A DNA stretch of 19,314 nt from Allomyces macrogynus ATCC 38327 (lineage: Eukaryota; Blastocladiomycota; Blastocladiomycetes; Blastocladiales; Blastocladiaceae), in the NCBI GenBank assembly GCA_000151295.1, contig GG745341.1:527231-546544 (forward strand), written 5' to 3'. Below, in pieces: positions 1-8,335 of this stretch. The position numbers and the translations under genes were made by a program. Numbering within the stretch: position 1 is the stretch's first letter; each line of letters starts with the position of its first letter. The notes beneath the pieces are model-generated. The model did no database searches. It was not told the DNA's origin and worked only from the letters and a program-made list of their open reading frames with translations.

Positions 1-16
1 GTTCGCGTCCGTGTAG

Positions 17-1159
17 TCACAGGTAAGTCGGGCCGTCGTCCTCGTCAAGCACGTGCTGCTCGAGGTCGGCATCGGCCTCTGCCTCGCGAATCTGCAGCTG
101 GTGGAACCCGTCCTCCGAGTGCGGATCGACTGGCTCGGCGCCCGAGTCGTACTCGTACTCTTCGTAGACGGGCTCATGGATGATGGTTTCGGCCGCGAAT
201 TGCACACGCACGGTCGGGCGGCGCTCATAGGGCGCCAGCTGCGACGATGGGCGCAGTCGGCCGATGCGGAACGGTACGTCATGAGGCATGCCGCGCGGCA
301 GGTCAAACGCCTTGTGCGGCGGCTGCATCTGCATCTGCATGGGCTGCTGCTGCTGCTGCTGCTGTTGCGGTTCTTGTGGTTGGTCGTCTTGCGGGTGCGG
401 CTCTGCAGCAGGTGCCACGTCGGGCGCGTCCATGGACGAGACTTGATGGTCTTCCGGGTGCTCGTGCGCGTCGTGGGCATGCCCGCCCTCCTCGTGGTGC
501 TCGGCATCGCCATCGTCGTCGTCGTAGTACGCGAGATACGACCCACGCGACGACAAGTCGCCAAACTCGCCGTCCTCGGCCGAGTCGCCATCGACAGCGG
601 CCACGAGCGACGACCGCGGCATGGCATTACGCGGCGTCGGCGAGACGGGCGGCGCATCGACCGACACGGCCACAGGCGGGGGCACGGTCATCATCGACAT
701 GCGCACATGCAGCGGCGGGCGCGGCGGGCGCTTGCGCACTTCCACGGCAAGGTTGTTGCGCACGACGTTGCCCGTCCCAGATGCCGAGGCGCCGCGCGTG
801 GGCGGCGGCGGGAGAAGTTCCGGCGCAGCAACGGCTGTCGCGTCGGGCGTTGCCGTCGACACGTCCGACATGGTGGGCGTCGGCGGGACGGCGCCAGCGT
901 CACCGTCACCACCAGCTGGCTGCAGCAGTTCGTCGAGCAGGCCATGTGCCTCGAGCACCGACTGCATGGCGGCGAGCTGCAGCTTGAGCGAGGAAACGAC
1001 GGCGCGCTGCTTTTCGACGAGTCGCCACAGCTGCTCGTTTTGTGCGCGCAGAGCGTCGCGCTCGTTGACGAGGTCGGCCGTCAGGTCGGGCGACCCGGCG
1101 CCGTCGTCGGGCATGCCGCCGGCACCGCCGTTGGCATAGTCGAGGTCAGCGTCAGCCAT
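17..1159 (-). CDS. Disordered acidic protein with N-terminal coiled coil, unknown function
   Basis: A single open frame of 380 codons, read on the minus strand from ATG 1159 to TGA 17-19. The frame stays open further upstream, but that part is Pro/Arg-rich and looks like 5' leader, so the MADADLDYA start is chosen. Residues about 30-73 form a heptad-like helix containing NEQLWRLVEKQR; this resembles coiled coils I remember from fungal Rho-GAP-type proteins, but no GAP domain follows here. The rest is low complexity: Pro/Ala stretches, an acidic YYDDDDGD patch, a His/Glu/Asp-rich region, and eight Gln (265-272, mostly CAG) followed by a Met-Gln alternation. The last 75 residues are less repetitive (VRVQFAAETIIHEP, then EEYEYDSG) and may be a conserved motif. 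The stop lies 17 bp from the window edge, so an intron near the end leading to a further exon cannot be excluded. No function is assigned. Confidence 0.55.
   Translation of the reverse strand: MADADLDYANGGAGGMPDDGAGSPDLTADLVNERDALRAQNEQLWRLVEKQRAVVSSLKLQLAAMQSVLEAHGLLDELLQPAGGDGDAGAVPPTPTMSDVSTATPDATAVAAPELLPPPPTRGASASGTGNVVRNNLAVEVRKRPPRPPLHVRMSMMTVPPPVAVSVDAPPVSPTPRNAMPRSSLVAAVDGDSAEDGEFGDLSSRGSYLAYYDDDDGDAEHHEEGGHAHDAHEHPEDHQVSSMDAPDVAPAAEPHPQDDQPQEPQQQQQQQQPMQMQMQPPHKAFDLPRGMPHDVPFRIGRLRPSSQLAPYERRPTVRVQFAAETIIHEPVYEEYEYDSGAEPVDPHSEDGFHQLQIREAEADADLEQHVLDEDDGPTYL
344..367 (-). repeat. CAG/CAA triplet run encoding poly-Gln
   Basis: Seven CTG plus one TTG on the plus strand are read as eight Gln codons in the minus-strand coiled-coil gene. 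Nearly all copies are CAG, so this is a potential length-polymorphic microsatellite. It is followed in the protein by a Met-Gln alternation. Confidence 0.85.
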
Positions 1160-1684
1160 ATCGTTCTGTTCTTGCTTGGTTGGCTGGATGGGCGTGCGTG
1201 TGCGTGCTGCGCGGGCGTCTATTGTCTTGCGTCGGGGGCCCGGCGGCACGGGCACGCTTGGAAGGCGGTTGGGAGCACGCGGGTAGCGGGTACACGGGGA
1301 GGAGAGGGCAGGAGCAGCGACCACGGAGACGAGCAGGGCGACGAGTCGAGAGATGGTGAGAGGACCCAGAGCAGCCGAGGAGATGCGGCCGAACAGATGT
1401 GGCGGCGGAGGCGCGCGTGGTTCTGGTCGGGGAACGTCGTGGCGAAATGAAAATCCGGCCAGCGCAAACTGCAAACAAAACAAAGCGAAACCAGGGCGAA
1501 CGTTTGGGCCCGGCGGCACTGCCGTTGCCTGCTTCAACAGCACCCAGACGCCTCTGTGTGACGTGGACTGAAGCAGCAGAGTGCTCCCCTGGCTGATTTG
1601 TCGAGACAAGTCTCGCCATTGCCGTCGCGGCGGCAACTCGCGCGACCAACTGCGACCAGAGCAGCGCGAGCGACACTCTCTGCA
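1160..1684. promoter_or_regulatory. Divergent intergenic region between the coiled-coil gene and MED22
   Basis: 525 bp separate the two start codons. The part next to the minus-strand gene is C/T-rich on the sense strand, as expected for a fungal 5' leader. A pyrimidine tract ending in TTTGCAG on the minus strand near 1470-1480 could be the acceptor of a 5'-UTR intron, but no matching donor was fixed. No convincing TATA box or further gene was seen. Confidence 0.4.
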
Positions 1685-2267
1685 ATGCAAGCGCCCGGAC
1701 CCGGCGCCCCACCCAACCTCGCTGCGGCTGCGGCCAGCGGTGCCACCGCTCCAACACCACGCGGAGACGACGAATGGACGCGCCGGCTCGATGCTGACCT
1801 GCGTGTGCTCGTCTCGTCGCTCGAGGACGCCATCGACATGGCGCGCATCAAGACGGGCGGCGAGGACGCCAAGGACCGCGCGACTCTTGCGCGCGAGCAG
1901 CTGCAGCTGCACCATGTTGCGGCGTCGGCGGTTCGGCTCCTTTTTGAGCCCAAGCGGATGGCTCCATGTTACTTTGCGCGAGCACAGTCTCACCCAGTGT
2001 CATGTTTTGCCTTAGCTGAACGCCGTCTACTCGCTCTCGACGCTCGCGACCGAGGTGAAACAGCTGCTGCTCCTCGGCGACGCGTCGACGCGACTGGCGC
2101 TCGCGCACCGTCGGGCCGCGATCGTGACTACGGCGACGCGCGAGGCCAACCATGCGCTCGCGGCCATCGTGCGCGAAGTCGACGAGGCCATGGTCGAGCT
2201 CGAAACGTGTCTTTGGGCCGACTGTGCTCCTCCTTCCTCCCCAGCACTGCCGAATCCGAACGCATGA
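1685..2267 (+). CDS. MED22: Mediator complex subunit 22 (Surf5/Srb6 family)
   Basis: MED22 is a small helical subunit of the Mediator head module, which links activators to RNA polymerase II in the nucleus. Two exons, 1685-1930 and 2016-2267, give 165 aa, within the family range (yeast Srb6 about 120, human up to 200). The 85-nt intron (1931-2015, GTTCGG...CTTAG, phase 0) was placed because splicing there restores a gap-free match across the family core. Residues about 30-155 carry the Med22 pattern: a Leu-rich helix (DLRVLVSSLEDAIDMA), then HHVAASA joined to LNAVYSL, then LATEVKQLLLLGD. The last corresponds to the family's LVSDIKQYLILND. It is followed by helices ending in EVDEAMVELE. The first 27 residues are a Pro/Ala-rich tail. 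The weak donor is the least certain point. ATG 1685 is the first ATG in frame. The gene ends 27 bp from the convergent FIST gene. Confidence 0.72.
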
Positions 2268-2294
2268 GCACCAGCAAGACCAAGCAATTCGTCT

Positions 2295-3650
2295 CTACGA
2301 TGATACAGCAGCAGCAACACCATCACCATCCGCACCGACTGCGTGTTCTACCAGCAACCGCGCGCTGTCCGGATTGCTAGCCACGTCCACGGTCGCGTGC
2401 ACTGGCACGCCTCGGTGCACGACCGTTTGCTGCGTCTCAGCACACCACATGGCCAGACCGTGTGGGTATGCGAGTTCGGCGCCGTTGATGGTCACGGTTG
2501 GGAGCACGTCGTTGCCTGGCGCTGCGGCGTCTACAGATTGAAAATACATGGTCAAGAAGCGTTTTTGTGGACCCAATCGAGTACGTCCCCCGTACCCAAA
2601 GCCATGTACTGCAGCCGCATGCCCGGCTGGATGTCGATGGTCGTGTCGAGCGCCAGGAACCCGCGGCTCGGGTCGTCTGCCGAGATGGATGCGGCCAGGA
2701 ACGGCTCAGCGGACTAAACAATCGACTTCAGTCGCGGTGCTCTCACGCAGCCACCAAGCGAGCAGAACGTCGATGCAACGCACCTCGCCCGCAAACAGAG
2801 TGCCAAACAGCGTCGGGACCGAATCGGGCCGCTTGCCAGCACCCGTGCGCATCATGTTTATCATGGCCGCGTTCGCCTGCGCACCTGTCATGGCCCCACC
2901 GCCTACCGCGGGCCGGTATCCGAGCGCCTGCAGCAGCGTCGTCTTGGGCGACGCTCCGTCGTCGTCGGCGCCGAGGTACTCGTCCACGCCCGTGGAGGAC
3001 TGCAGGCCGTGGATCACGTTGCCCTTGGCCGTGGTGATGTTCATGGGAGCCGCGAGCCGGCGAACACTGCGCCATGCCAGGCTCGTGGAGATGCGCCATG
3101 CAGATCCGGCCAGGATGGCGCCGACGGCACCGTGGTCGATCGTGGTCACGCCGTCATAGAGCGTGTGCGGCGTGCCCGTGATGAACGGCGTTGGGCCCGC
3201 CAGAATCGCGATCACAGGCGCCTTGGTCGCGTTCCATTGGTCAAATTGGGCCATGGCACACCGCGGGTCGACGACCATGACGACTAGCGAAGCGTCACTT
3301 GGTGGGGCTGGTACTACCGGAACGGCGTCGTTGGCCGCTGCCTCTGCACGGTACGACTCGGTCCGGTGCCAACGGCCGACGGCGACATTGGCCGTGGTCC
3401 AGTGCGGCGCGCGGAACGTTGTCTATGCTCTCGGTGCACGGCCGTCGAGAGTCACGAGCTGGTCGCGACGCAAGGCCGCAGAGGCGGCAGCAGCTGGTGG
3501 CAGGTGCTCCTCGGCTTCTGGTACGAGAATAGTGCCGATCAGCGCCTGATTGCCATTGTTGGGACGCGGCAAGGCCGTGGCAGGCAAGCGTCGAGAGTGC
3601 GGCAGGGCCAGCGTTAGACGGCGCGCGAGCAGGCGGACCGTCGGTCGCAT
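2295..3650 (-). CDS. FIST-domain protein with mitochondrial-type N-terminus; one in-frame TAG
   Basis: FIST domains are predicted ligand-sensing modules found in bacterial signalling proteins and in eukaryotic FBXO22-like proteins. The model reads minus: exon 1 from ATG 3650; exon 2 to 2784; exon 3 2713-2596; exon 4 2530-2295. It gives about 405 aa. Intron 2714-2783 has GTGCGT...TTTAG (phase 0) and intron 2531-2595 has GTACGG...TGTAG (phase 1). FIST_N-like features are VGRWHR and PTPFITGTPHTL followed by HGAVGAILAGS. FIST_C-like features are ITTAKGNVIHGL and, across the 2714-2783 intron, PFLAASISADDPSRGF then DIQPGMRLQYM. The N-terminus (MRPTVRLLARRLTLALP, no acidic residues) looks like a mitochondrial presequence; no F-box is seen. 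A TAG at 3423-3425 interrupts otherwise continuous frame. It could be the end of a very short intron (33 nt from GTGACT), a sequencing error, or real inactivation. The last about 75 residues (INGAELAYPHGL...) are not recognised. Confidence 0.6.
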
Positions 3651-3937
3651 AGTGTACAGTTGCTGTTAGATGGAGCGCGGGAGAGGAGACGAGCGCATGT
3701 TGAGCACGTCGGCGTTTCGAACAGCGATGTGGCAGCGCGTTGATGAAGGTCAGAACGATTCAGTCAATGCCACGTGCTCAAGGTTTGCAAGCGATGCGTT
3801 CGCGTTGTTCCTGTTGTTCCGGTGGGGTGTGCTGGGAAAACTCTCCTCCTCGTCGGCCACGTCTTCCTCGTCGTCTGCTCTCTCTCTCTCTCTCTCTCCA
3901 TCATCGCCTCGACCAAGTTTGTCTGCCGTCGCCAATC
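3651..3937. promoter_or_regulatory. Divergent promoter between the FIST and F-box genes
   Basis: 287 bp between two opposing start codons. It holds a pyrimidine-rich stretch and a (CT)10 microsatellite just upstream of the F-box ATG. A 92-codon ORF from ATG 3670 crosses it and overlaps the F-box start out of frame; it is Ser/Leu-rich low-complexity sequence and is not called as a gene. Confidence 0.5.
3878..3898 (+). repeat. (CT)10 dinucleotide microsatellite in 5' leader
   Basis: Uninterrupted CT alternation of 21 nt ending 39 bp before the F-box gene ATG. Pyrimidine tracts just upstream of start codons are common in fungal promoters and leaders. Confidence 0.9.
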
Positions 3938-6900
3938 ATGGAGCCTAGCATGCCGCGCGCCGCGGCCGCCGTGGCCGCCACGGCGCACCCGTATCCGCAC
4001 CCTGCCGCGCCCGAGTCGGCCACGAATTGGTCGACCTGGGACCCGCACGCGCCCTACCCCGCACCCTACTATCCATCGCACCACGCCCCGCTCCTTCGCC
4101 CCGCCACCACCGCGCCCCCGCACCCGTACGCACCAAGCTCCGTGCCCTACTATGCGCCGTGGTCGTGGTGCGGCCCGTCGCTCGAGCGCCATTCGGTCTG
4201 GGTGTCGCTACCGGCCGCCGTGCTCGCGCCACGGCCGCTCCCGCGCCGCGAGCTCCCGCACTTCCATCAATCGATTTATAACCACACGTCGCTCGGAACG
4301 GCTGATTTCGCCAGCAGCGTCTCATCCGTGGCCGCGCGCGCGAGGTCCAAGCGGCCGCGGTCGCCCGAGGAGGATCACGGTCAAGCTCATGAACGTCGGC
4401 GCGTTGACGTGCAAACACACCAAGGCGCTTGGCCGCACCCGCAGTACGATGACGCGCACGCGTCCGGCGCTTATCCACCGGCTCGGCTGCATCCCTGGAC
4501 CGACGCGCGCGAACATCCTCAGGACCCGCGCGACGTGATCCCGCCGGCACCTCAACGGCGTCGCCTCGCAAGTCCACCTGTTGCCGAATCGTCGCGCCAA
4601 GAGTCGGTCCTGACCCGGCATGCCGTTCAGCATCCATCGGTCCGCGAGCCGAGCGCCCCCGTCGCGCCCGTGGCACCCGCTGCACCCACCGTTCCCGCAA
4701 TCCCGGCACCCATGGACGCGGTCCCGTCGGTTTTGTGGGACGTGATCGCGCAGTACGTTGCCGAGCCGCACGCAGCAATTGGTCACGACACGCACGACGG
4801 GTCCGCCGCCGACCCCTACCACCGCCCGCTGCGGCACATCGCCGCCATGGCGCGCGTGTGCAAGACCATGTACCAGGCTGCGCAGCCGCTCTTGTGGCGC
4901 CAGTGGACCGTCGACGTGGTCCGCGGACAGCATGCAACGGCGTGGCTCGGCGGACACCCAGATATCATGGTCACGGCACCGGAGCCGTCGTTGCTCGCGG
5001 AGACGTTGCGGAATTTGGCGCAGCAGGAGCGCGGGAGGGGCAGCGTGGCGCTCGATTCTGACTTGCCGGTGCTCGCGCCGCCGCGGCCGCCGTCGGTGAC
5101 CAAGGATGAGGTGGGTGGCGCGGATTGGGATGAGCGAAGTAGCAGTACTAGTGTCCCGGCGGTGGAGAGCGTCGTGGGCCCCGGTACGGGTGGGCACGTT
5201 GATGGGGAAGACGACAACGTGGTGAGCGACGAGTCGGACGACGATGATGATGACGATGATGATGACGATGATGATGACGATGATGATGCGTCGTCCGTGG
5301 GTCCTGCTGGTGCCACGCCCGCCGCCGACCTGCCCGTCGTGTCCATCCCGCCGCGCTATGCCCGGCAGGTCGTGTTTGCGTCGGACGAGGACGGCGCGCG
5401 ACTGACCTCGAGTGCTGTGTCGACGCTCGCCGCGCTGCTGCGGCGCCTGCGGTCGCTGCACACGCTCACGATCGAGTCGGCCATGACCGCATCCGCGTGG
5501 CCGCATCTCGCCAAGCTCCTGACGCCGCCGCTGTGCGTGCAGCGCGTGGAAATCGACCTGCACTCGTTCCCACGTGCTCCGTGGCCCGAATCGCACCCGA
5601 TTGCACTGCACTCAATGTCCGAGTTCCGGATCGCCGTGCGCAAGGGCCGTGTTGCATACTTACCGCTGCACTCGGACCGACTGCGCCGGCTCAAGATCGA
5701 GGCGCCCAACATTTCCGACCGCGTCTGGCACCAGATCGTCGACCATGCGCCGACAATCGAGGTGATGCACGTGTTTTTCAATGAGATGCAGCCGACCCTG
5801 CCCAAGGATAACGTGCGGCTGCCGCCGATCTCGAACCGCAAGGGCACGTTCCCGCGTCTGCGCACGCTCGAAATGTGTCTGTGGTATTGGTACGTGCTGT
5901 CGCACTCCAGGTTTCCAAACCACATTTTCGCTAGCTGACCGGATATCTTTGCTTGCGAAATAGGCGCTGCTGCTCGTCGCTCATGAGCGTGCCGCACCTC
6001 GAGTCGCTGCGCATCAACGCCCTGCAGCAGTGGAAAGTCGCGACATGGAACCCGCGCACGCTCTTGGGCCTCGAGCTCGACCGTCTCCCGCTGCACGCGA
6101 TTCGCGAGCTCTTCTTCTTCAACGTCGACGTGCCGCCGGACCTCTGGGCGCAGATCGCGGCCAACCCGAACCTCGTTAACGTGACCCTGATCAACTGCGC
6201 GTTTCTCAGCGACGAGACGGCGAGCCCCGTCATGATTTCCGAGTCGAACTCGCTCTACTCGTTTCGCGTCCCGCGCCCGCCGCGCGACCCGCTCGCGCCG
6301 CTCACCTTCATTCAGCGGCTGCAGCTCACGCCGGAGCCCTGGGACGTGATGGCGACCATGGCGCTGCCCAACTTGACGACCGTGCAGCTCTACCAGTTCA
6401 CAACGATCCCGTATGTTCCGTGGCCGAGCGTGCGGCAAATCGAGGCGATTCATTTCGGCGCGTTCCACTTGACGCCCGGCGCGCTCAACGACGTGCCCAA
6501 CCTCACGACCATCGTGCTCGATACACCCAACTTGGTCGTGCCGCCCGACGCACTCGTCGCGTGTCTCGCGCCGTCGATCACGACCCTGGTCGGGACCGCC
6601 GGGCATATCCTGCAGAACCGCGACGCGGCCGCGGCGCTCCCGAACTTGGCCGTCGTACGTGGACCCACGCTCCCGCGCTTGCTCGCCCCGAGCATCCGCC
6701 ACGCGTACGTCGGCCACATGGCGCTCGCTGCTGCGCTCGACGGCGCGCGGCATTCCACCCCGCCGCGGTCCCTGACGGTCCTGCACGGGATGCAGGCGGG
6801 TAACGTGCATAACGCGCCGCTCGTCGTGCCCGTGCCGCGCACCGCGCGCAAGTGGTGGCGCCGCGTCGTGCAGGTGCCATGGGCCGAGGCGCCGCAGTGG

Positions 6901-7215
6901 TGGGCCACGGATCGCGAGCGCGCGGCCGATGCGGTCATGCCGGAGCTTGGGATCGTTGTGGAGGTGGAGGGTGTGGAGGAGGGGGATGGGAAACTGCTGG
7001 CGGAACTGGCCGCGTGGCTCGCGAGTGGGGTGCGCTTGAGACGCGATGCCGCAGACGCGGCGCCATGGGCCGTGCAGGTGCAGGTGGATTTGGTGGACGC
7101 GCAGGTGGCGGTCGATGAGTGGCAGGTGATGATTGAGACGGCCGTGCCGGGCGCCGAGGTGCAAGTCGTGCCGCGGCTGGACGCGGTGGGAGTGGTTGGT
7201 GGGTTGATGGCGTGA
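3938..7215 (+). CDS. F-box protein with LRR-like repeats and poly-Asp tract
   Basis: A predicted substrate adaptor of an SCF-type ubiquitin ligase. Two exons, 3938-5889 and 5964-7215, give 1067 aa. The 74-nt intron (GTACGT...AATAG, phase 2) contains a CTGAC branch-like site at 5935-5939. Residues 1-255 are Pro/Ala/His/Tyr-rich and disordered. An F-box-like segment spans about 259-325: PSVLWDVIAQYV, then RHIAAMARVCKTMYQAAQPLLW, matching the family's Pro-Leu...VC+.....PLLW ending. An acidic linker has 17 consecutive Asp (434-450). From about 490 onward there are Leu-rich repeat-like units (LRSLHTLTIES, LRRLKIEAPN, FPRLRTLEM, PHLESLRINAL, LPNLTTVQLY, VPNLTTIVLD), then a Val-rich tail with many acidic residues. 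ATG 3938 was chosen over an in-frame ATG at 3743, because the added residues are encoded by the CT microsatellite and look non-coding. No specific substrate can be inferred. Confidence 0.72.
5237..5287 (+). repeat. 12-bp-periodic GAT/GAC run encoding 17 Asp
   Basis: The coding run repeats a GAC GAT GAT GAT unit four times after an initial GAC, so the period is 12 bp rather than 3. This suggests expansion by duplication of a tetra-codon unit. It lies in the acidic linker between the F-box and the LRR-like region. Confidence 0.85.
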
Positions 7216-8335
7216 GGTGGAGAAGATGTGCCGCCGCTCGGATTGCGAGAGGAATACCCCCGGCAGACCGCACAGCGATTTGTGCTGTGACCATTGATTT
7301 CCATTCATTCATCATGTATACATACATTTCTCAACGAAGCGTATTGGTTTCGGCATTTGACCTGCAGCCAGGCGCTGGTGGGCCGTGCCCCTTGTTCCCT
7401 ATTCCACGGAGCACGACGTTGTGGCAAGGGGGGGAGGGGAGGTCACGTCGCAAAGGTTTTAAGTACAAAAGATTTGAAATCACTCTCGATCACATTGCAA
7501 ATCAACACGTTGGTCACACAGAAACAGAATGGTAGAACCGTCATGTAACTAAAATGCTCCAAAATTGTCTGTCGCCCATCTCACTTGGGCATCGCAACGA
7601 CAAGAAAACCTATCAGCGTGTCAAGGTCATCTTCAAACCACCCGCTCATGCATCGAGCGCCAAGAGTGCCTTGTTTTTGCTCATCCTTGGCGCACGGTAG
7701 AACCACGTGCCCCACGACGGCATGCTGCTTTGCTGCCAGAACCACCGGCATGGCTGAGCAATAATCGCTGTCATGAAGGGGTCCGTTGGGCCGGGGTTTT
7801 ATGCCAGCGACATTTCCGAGCGTTCCTGCCAAGGGTCCAGCCGGGAAGTTGGTTGGGGGTGACAGAGCAGCCAAGAGGATGTACGGACACGGCATCTTCA
7901 TAACTTTTTGTATGACCGATTCCAGCTGCGCCTGCCTCGGCGCCAACGATCGTCCCTGTTCAGCCCACCGCGTTTGTGGTGGTGCACACGGCCACAAACC
8001 CTCTAAATTCGGAAGGACGATTTGGGCGTGTTGGGACGGCAAGGGAGGCGCAACCAATGAACGACAGCCGAGCCAACGCCGCGAATCAACGCCCATCAAC
8101 GCCCACCAAATCCGCCGCGCGGCCCCGGTCGCCACCCCGCACGCCCGCACGGCAAGTCCAAAGATGGTGTGGCGACATTTTGCCCTCTGGCCACGCAGTC
8201 TGGTCAAAACTCGCCACTTTGCGGTCTCCACCAGCCCCCCTCGCAGCAGCTTATAAGAGGCCGACACGGCCAGAGGTTGATTTGTGTCTGGCCGACTCTC
8301 CACTCTCTCAAGCTACCGGGTGCCGTTACACGACC
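7216..8335. other. Intergenic region: F-box 3' end and promoter of ANL copy 1
   Basis: 1.1 kb with no supported gene. It is AT-richer near 7290-7340 and 7450-7560, and a G-rich patch lies at about 7428-7442. A 240-codon minus-strand frame (7581-8303) starts at GTG and overlaps the promoter; its translation shows no family features and it is not called. The right end holds the conserved promoter elements listed separately. Confidence 0.6.
8054..8257 (+). promoter_or_regulatory. Core promoter of ANL copy 1: CCAAT, GCAAGTC, GTGGCGAC and TATA blocks
   Basis: Elements in order are CCAATGAACGAC (8054-8065), GCAAGTC (8152-8158), GTGGCGAC (8169-8176) and TATAAG (8252-8257). The TATA element sits 84 bp before the ATG. 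The same words occur in the same order and at near-identical spacing upstream of copy 2. This supports their being functional or at least duplicated together. Confidence 0.6.

Noticed and set aside
20..28. Perfect plus-strand splice-donor word CAGGTAAGT
   Set aside because: It falls inside the last codons of a minus-strand gene and no plus-strand exon precedes it in the window; probably chance.
53..1450. 465-codon plus-strand frame opposite the coiled-coil gene
   Set aside because: Its translation is Arg/Val/Leu-rich without domains, as expected for the antisense of a GC-rich coding region, and the opposite strand carries a clear coiled coil and poly-Gln protein.
1160..1993. Upstream extension of the coiled-coil frame on the minus strand
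   Set aside because: The added 278 residues are Arg/Pro/Ser-rich and overlap MED22 exon 1; they look like open 5' leader in GC-rich DNA.
3670..3948. 92-codon plus-strand frame before the F-box gene
   Set aside because: Ser/Leu-rich translation of the CT microsatellite region, overlapping the F-box ATG out of frame. At most an upstream ORF.
4322..5611. 429-codon minus-strand frame across the F-box gene
   Set aside because: Contains an Ile/Val run that is simply the complement of the poly-Asp tract; a shadow frame.
5356..7308. 650-codon minus-strand frame opposite the F-box gene second half
   Set aside because: Arg/His-rich, no domains, and it crosses the intron and the well-supported LRR-like coding strand.
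7581..8303. 240-codon minus-strand frame in the intergenic region
   Set aside because: Starts at GTG, shows no recognisable motif and covers the conserved ANL promoter blocks. Kept only as an unproven possibility.
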